Shown one piece after another: positions 5,166 to 7,605 of a stretch of DNA of 7,605 nucleotides. Origin of the DNA: Deltaproteobacteria bacterium (lineage in GTDB: Bacteria; Desulfobacterota; Binatia; UBA9968); the NCBI GenBank assembly GCA_016183145.1, contig JACPFE010000067.1, positions 1 to 7,605 of the forward strand, read 5' to 3'. Under the pieces are notes generated by a model. That model saw only the letters and a list, made by a program, of their open reading frames with translations. It made no database searches and had not been told where the DNA came from. Made by a program: the position numbers and the translations under genes. Position 1 is the stretch's first letter. Each line of letters begins with the position of its first letter.

Positions 5166-6143
5166 ATGCTGATCTTATCTGAAAGTGAAGTTCAAAGCCT
5201 CATTGAGGTCAACGAGCTGACCGCGGCGTTGGAGCAGGCTCACATCCAGTATTCCACCGGCGATGCCGTGATGCCCGTGCGGCTGGTGGTGCCGCTGCCG
5301 CAGATCGAAGGCCGCATCACCAGCATGCCCGGTTATCTGAACCGGGACAAAGCGCTGGGGATGAAGGTGGTGACTTTTTTCCCTAACAATCCCAAGCAGA
5401 ACCTGCCGACGATTCTCGCCACGATCATGCTCTTCAGCGCCGAAACCGGACAGATGATCGCGGCCATGGACGGCACGTATATCACGACGATCCGCACCGC
5501 CTGCGTGTCGGTCATGGCGACCAAGGCGCTGGCCAATCCGGAAACGCCGGTGCTGGGAGTCCTGGGCGCGGGGGTGCAGGCGCGGGCGCAAATTCGCGCG
5601 TTGAGCCAAAGCCGGCGCTTTTCCGAAATCAAGGTCTACGACGTTGCAGAAGCGAGCGCGCGCCGGCTGCAGGAAACCCTGCAAAAGGAAGCCGGCATTC
5701 ACATCAAGCTTGCGCAAACCGCGCTCGAAGCCGTGCAAGATTCCGACCTCCTCGTAACCGTGACCACGGCGAGGGAACCCATCCTTAAAGCCGATTGGCT
5801 CAAACCCGGAGTTCATATCAATGCCATCGGCTCCCATCGCCCCGATTTGAGAGAAATCGACGGCGCCACCCTGGCATGCAGCAAGATCGTCGTCGATTCG
5901 AGGGAAGCGATCATGGCGGAGTGCGGCGATATCTTGCTCGCCATCGAGGAAAAAGCGATCACGGCGGAGAGCCTGCAAGCCGAGATCGGCGAAGTCTTAG
6001 CCGGCAAGAAGCCGGGACGGACAAGCCCCGACCAACGGACTCTTTATAAGGCCGTGGGGATCGCCATTCAGGACGTGGCAACGGCAAACCTCGTCTACCG
6101 CAAAGCCCTGGAACGAAAGGTCGGCACGCATGTGGAAGTCTAG
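5166..6143 (+). CDS. Ornithine cyclodeaminase / mu-crystallin family NAD(P)-dependent enzyme
   Basis: The 325-residue protein has the family's usual length and landmarks. Substrate-side residues are PVRLVVP (37-43, Arg39), GMKVVTFFP (65-73, Lys67) and TIRTACVSVMATK (108-120, Arg110). The Rossmann nucleotide-binding loop is GVLGAGVQARAQ (131-142), and the C-terminal helix carries TLYKAVGIAIQDVATA (292-307). Family members include ornithine cyclodeaminase, archaeal alanine dehydrogenase and mammalian mu-crystallin (a ketimine reductase). The loop that bears catalytic Asp in ornithine cyclodeaminase and alanine dehydrogenase reads GSHRPDLREID (222-232), with His224 at that place. This resembles mu-crystallin (GASRPDWRELD), so imine/ketimine reduction or another amino-acid dehydrogenase activity is likelier than ornithine cyclisation. 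ATG at 5166 starts the normal family N-terminus; an in-frame start at 5115 would add 17 atypical residues. No good ribosome-binding site is visible. Confidence 0.9.
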   Translation: MLILSESEVQSLIEVNELTAALEQAHIQYSTGDAVMPVRLVVPLPQIEGRITSMPGYLNRDKALGMKVVTFFPNNPKQNLPTILATIMLFSAETGQMIAAMDGTYITTIRTACVSVMATKALANPETPVLGVLGAGVQARAQIRALSQSRRFSEIKVYDVAEASARRLQETLQKEAGIHIKLAQTALEAVQDSDLLVTVTTAREPILKADWLKPGVHINAIGSHRPDLREIDGATLACSKIVVDSREAIMAECGDILLAIEEKAITAESLQAEIGEVLAGKKPGRTSPDQRTLYKAVGIAIQDVATANLVYRKALERKVGTHVEV

Positions 6144-6181
6144 CGTGCGAAGCCACGCTCTGTTGCTTCGGGTCTCGCGTC

Positions 6182-6222
6182 TTGGGTCTCGGGTTAACCT
6201 GGAACTTGGAACCCGGAACCCG
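6182..6222. repeat. Intergenic palindrome after the OCD-family gene
   Basis: The 13-base arms 6183-6195 and 6210-6222 are complementary at about 10 positions plus one wobble, around a 14-base loop. The words CGGGT, GGGTCTCGGGTT and AACCCGGAACCCG recur inside 6170-6228. There is no T-run, so it is not a standard rho-independent terminator. It looks like a repeat-type palindrome, as seen after other genes here but of different sequence. It is the only notable structure in the 132-base gap before the peptidase gene. Confidence 0.5.
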
Positions 6223-6275
6223 AAACCGCGCGAACGCCACCTATCGGCTTTGATGACCCGCGTGGCGAGCGCGCG

Positions 6276-7605
6276 ATGACCTGGGATCTCACTAGCTACT
6301 TCCCGGAATTTAACGGCCCGGAGATGCTTCAATTCAAGGAGGCTCTGTGCCGGGATGTCGGAATTCTCCAGCAAAGCGCGGCGGCTCTGGCGCCGCTGCA
6401 AGATGCCAACCCCGATGCCTGGGAAGGCATTCTCCTGCGCCACGAGGATCTCCTGCGCCGCATGTCGCATCTCGGTTCCTATGTCGGCTGCCTCGCCTCA
6501 GCGGATGCGCGCAACGAAGCCTATCTCAAAGAAGAGGCGGCCTTGGCGCGCCTGCGCGCGGAGATCGCGAAGGTAAAAATCGAGTTGCTGCGGGCGGTCA
6601 AAGAAACGACCGAGGAATGTTTTTCAGCGTTCCTCGCGAGAACATCTTTGAGCGGCGCGCAGAATTATCTCAACCGCCTGCGCGAGGAAGCGCGCCGCGC
6701 TATGGTTCGGGACAAGGAAGTCTTGGCCACCGACCTCGGCGTCGACGGAATTCAGGCCTGGGGGCGGTTCTACGATACGATGGCGTCGAAGTTGGAATTC
6801 GACATGGTCTATCCCGACGGCCGGCGCGAGCGTCTGCCGATGTCGCAGCGCCGCTCGTTGATGGATCACCCGGACCGCGGCGTGCGCAAGGCCGCGTTCG
6901 ACGGCGGCAACGCCGCGTGGCAGACCATGGAAGATACCGCCGCCGCCGCGCTCAACGCGATCGCGGGGACGCGCTTGACGCTCAACCGGCACCGCGGCGT
7001 CGAGCACTTTCTCGACATCGCGCTTTTCCAAGCGGCGATCAGCCGAAAGACTCTCGACGCCATGCTTGAAGCGCTGCGCGCCGATATAGAAATTCCTCGC
7101 CGCATCCTCCGCCTCAAGGCTAAACAAATGGGACGAGCAGCCGTCGCATGGTACGATCTCGGCGCGCCGCTGAATTTGCCGAATCAGGAAAAACTTTCTT
7201 GGCAGAAGGCGAAAGCCATGGTCGGCGAATCGTTTAACCGCGCGTATCCGGCGCTGGGAAATTTTTTCCGGCGGCAGGTGATCGAAAAAAACTGGGTCGA
7301 TTGGGAGCCGCGCGCGGGCAAACGGCCCGGCGGCTTTTGCGCCAGCTCGATGCTGAGCAAGGAGTCGCGCATCTTCATGACCTTCAACGAGTCGCTGGGC
7401 GACGTGCTGACGCTCGCGCATGAATCCGGCCATGCCTTTCACGGCCAGCTCATGCGCGACGTTCGTCCCTATGCGCGCGGCTATCCGATGACGCTGGCGG
7501 AAACGGCATCGACCTTCGGCGAACAGGTGTTGATGAACGGGTCGCTCGACGACCCAGCCATGAGCGACGCGCAGAAAGCGATGATGCTCGACGTCGAAAT
7601 CGGCC
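6276..7605 (+). CDS. M3-family oligoendopeptidase (PepF-like zinc metallopeptidase), 3' end missing
   Basis: This open frame runs from ATG at 6276 without a stop to the window edge: 443 codons of a protein that usually has about 590-600. It begins MTWDLTSYFPEFNGPEM, a typical oligoendopeptidase opening. A long helical N-terminal half follows, with FLARTSLSGAQNYLNRL and the M3 N-domain-like KLEFDMVYPDG...ERLPMSQRRSL. The catalytic zinc site is visible: THE motif equivalent is HESGH at residues 382-386 in LTLAHESGHAFHG, and the third zinc ligand is Glu409 in LAETASTFGE. KRPGGFCASS (346-355) before it is also characteristic. The enzyme should cleave short peptides in the cytosol. Missing from the window are about 150 C-terminal residues, including the substrate-binding His/Tyr region. 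Only a weak GGCGAG precedes the start. No functional link to the OCD-family gene is evident. Confidence 0.93.
   Translation, partial: MTWDLTSYFPEFNGPEMLQFKEALCRDVGILQQSAAALAPLQDANPDAWEGILLRHEDLLRRMSHLGSYVGCLASADARNEAYLKEEAALARLRAEIAKVKIELLRAVKETTEECFSAFLARTSLSGAQNYLNRLREEARRAMVRDKEVLATDLGVDGIQAWGRFYDTMASKLEFDMVYPDGRRERLPMSQRRSLMDHPDRGVRKAAFDGGNAAWQTMEDTAAAALNAIAGTRLTLNRHRGVEHFLDIALFQAAISRKTLDAMLEALRADIEIPRRILRLKAKQMGRAAVAWYDLGAPLNLPNQEKLSWQKAKAMVGESFNRAYPALGNFFRRQVIEKNWVDWEPRAGKRPGGFCASSMLSKESRIFMTFNESLGDVLTLAHESGHAFHGQLMRDVRPYARGYPMTLAETASTFGEQVLMNGSLDDPAMSDAQKAMMLDVEIG

Noticed and set aside
5175..5978. A long 267-codon minus-strand open frame opposite the OCD-family gene
   Set aside because: It is an antisense shadow in GC-rich DNA; the plus-strand product has the complete motifs of a known family, and the antisense translation is low-complexity and Arg/His-rich.
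6347..7442. Open frames on both strands within 6347-7442 (240 codons plus, 272 codons minus)
   Set aside because: They overlap the uninterrupted M3 peptidase frame with its HESGH zinc site; their own translations are Arg-rich and resemble no family.
1..7605. CRISPR arrays, tRNA or rRNA genes, insertion-sequence transposases or toxin-antitoxin pairs
   Set aside because: I saw no regularly spaced short repeats, no tRNA-like cloverleaf, no rRNA signature and no recognisable transposase, integrase or toxin in any frame.

Overview
This is a GC-rich bacterial window holding the tail of a purine-biosynthesis locus and a run of accessory metabolic genes. The gene mix (NMT1-type periplasmic binding protein, DUF1080 protein, HxH cupin, mu-crystallin/ornithine cyclodeaminase family protein, M3 oligoendopeptidase) and the frequent palindromes just after stop codons resemble uncultured soil or groundwater proteobacteria-like lineages (deltaproteobacterial, Binatota-like). 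That placement is a weak inference; no marker gene here settles it.

Layout. Bases 2-166 are the last codons of a DUF1080 (3-keto-disaccharide hydrolase-like) gene. Next comes a severed 3' end of purH (189-302) with a terminator-like hairpin, then an NMT1/SsuA-like solute-binding gene on the minus strand (456-1430). A second, diverged copy of the same purH 3' end plus hairpin follows (1680-1867). purD (1879-3189) and purE (3207-3725) come next, then tsaC, whose likely GTG start lies inside purE, and a tiny lipoprotein gene coupled to tsaC by an ATGA overlap. A minus-strand cupin gene converges on the lipoprotein gene and is divergent from an OCD/mu-crystallin family gene (5166-6143). The window ends inside an M3-family metallopeptidase gene (6276 to the edge).

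How the genes relate. purD and purE act in de novo IMP synthesis: PurD makes glycinamide ribonucleotide and PurE rearranges N5-CAIR to CAIR. purH encodes the last two steps of the pathway, but only two orphan 3' ends of it are visible. tsaC serves tRNA t6A modification and seems to ride on the pur transcript. The other genes have no obvious functional link to one another.

The most interesting structure is the pair of direct repeats of about 190 bp. Each holds the last 37 codons of purH, its stop codon, a long hairpin and a T-run, and they flank the binding-protein gene with a period of about 1491 bp. Both lose purH homology at the same codon. Their differences are mainly synonymous, so they look like 3' ends of two different functional purH genes rather than a recent tandem duplication. 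This fits mobile cassettes using the purH 3' end as an attachment site, possibly in a tandem array. A second notable point is a palindromic repeat at the 3' end of purD that supplies the last 15 residues and lies in the reading frame.
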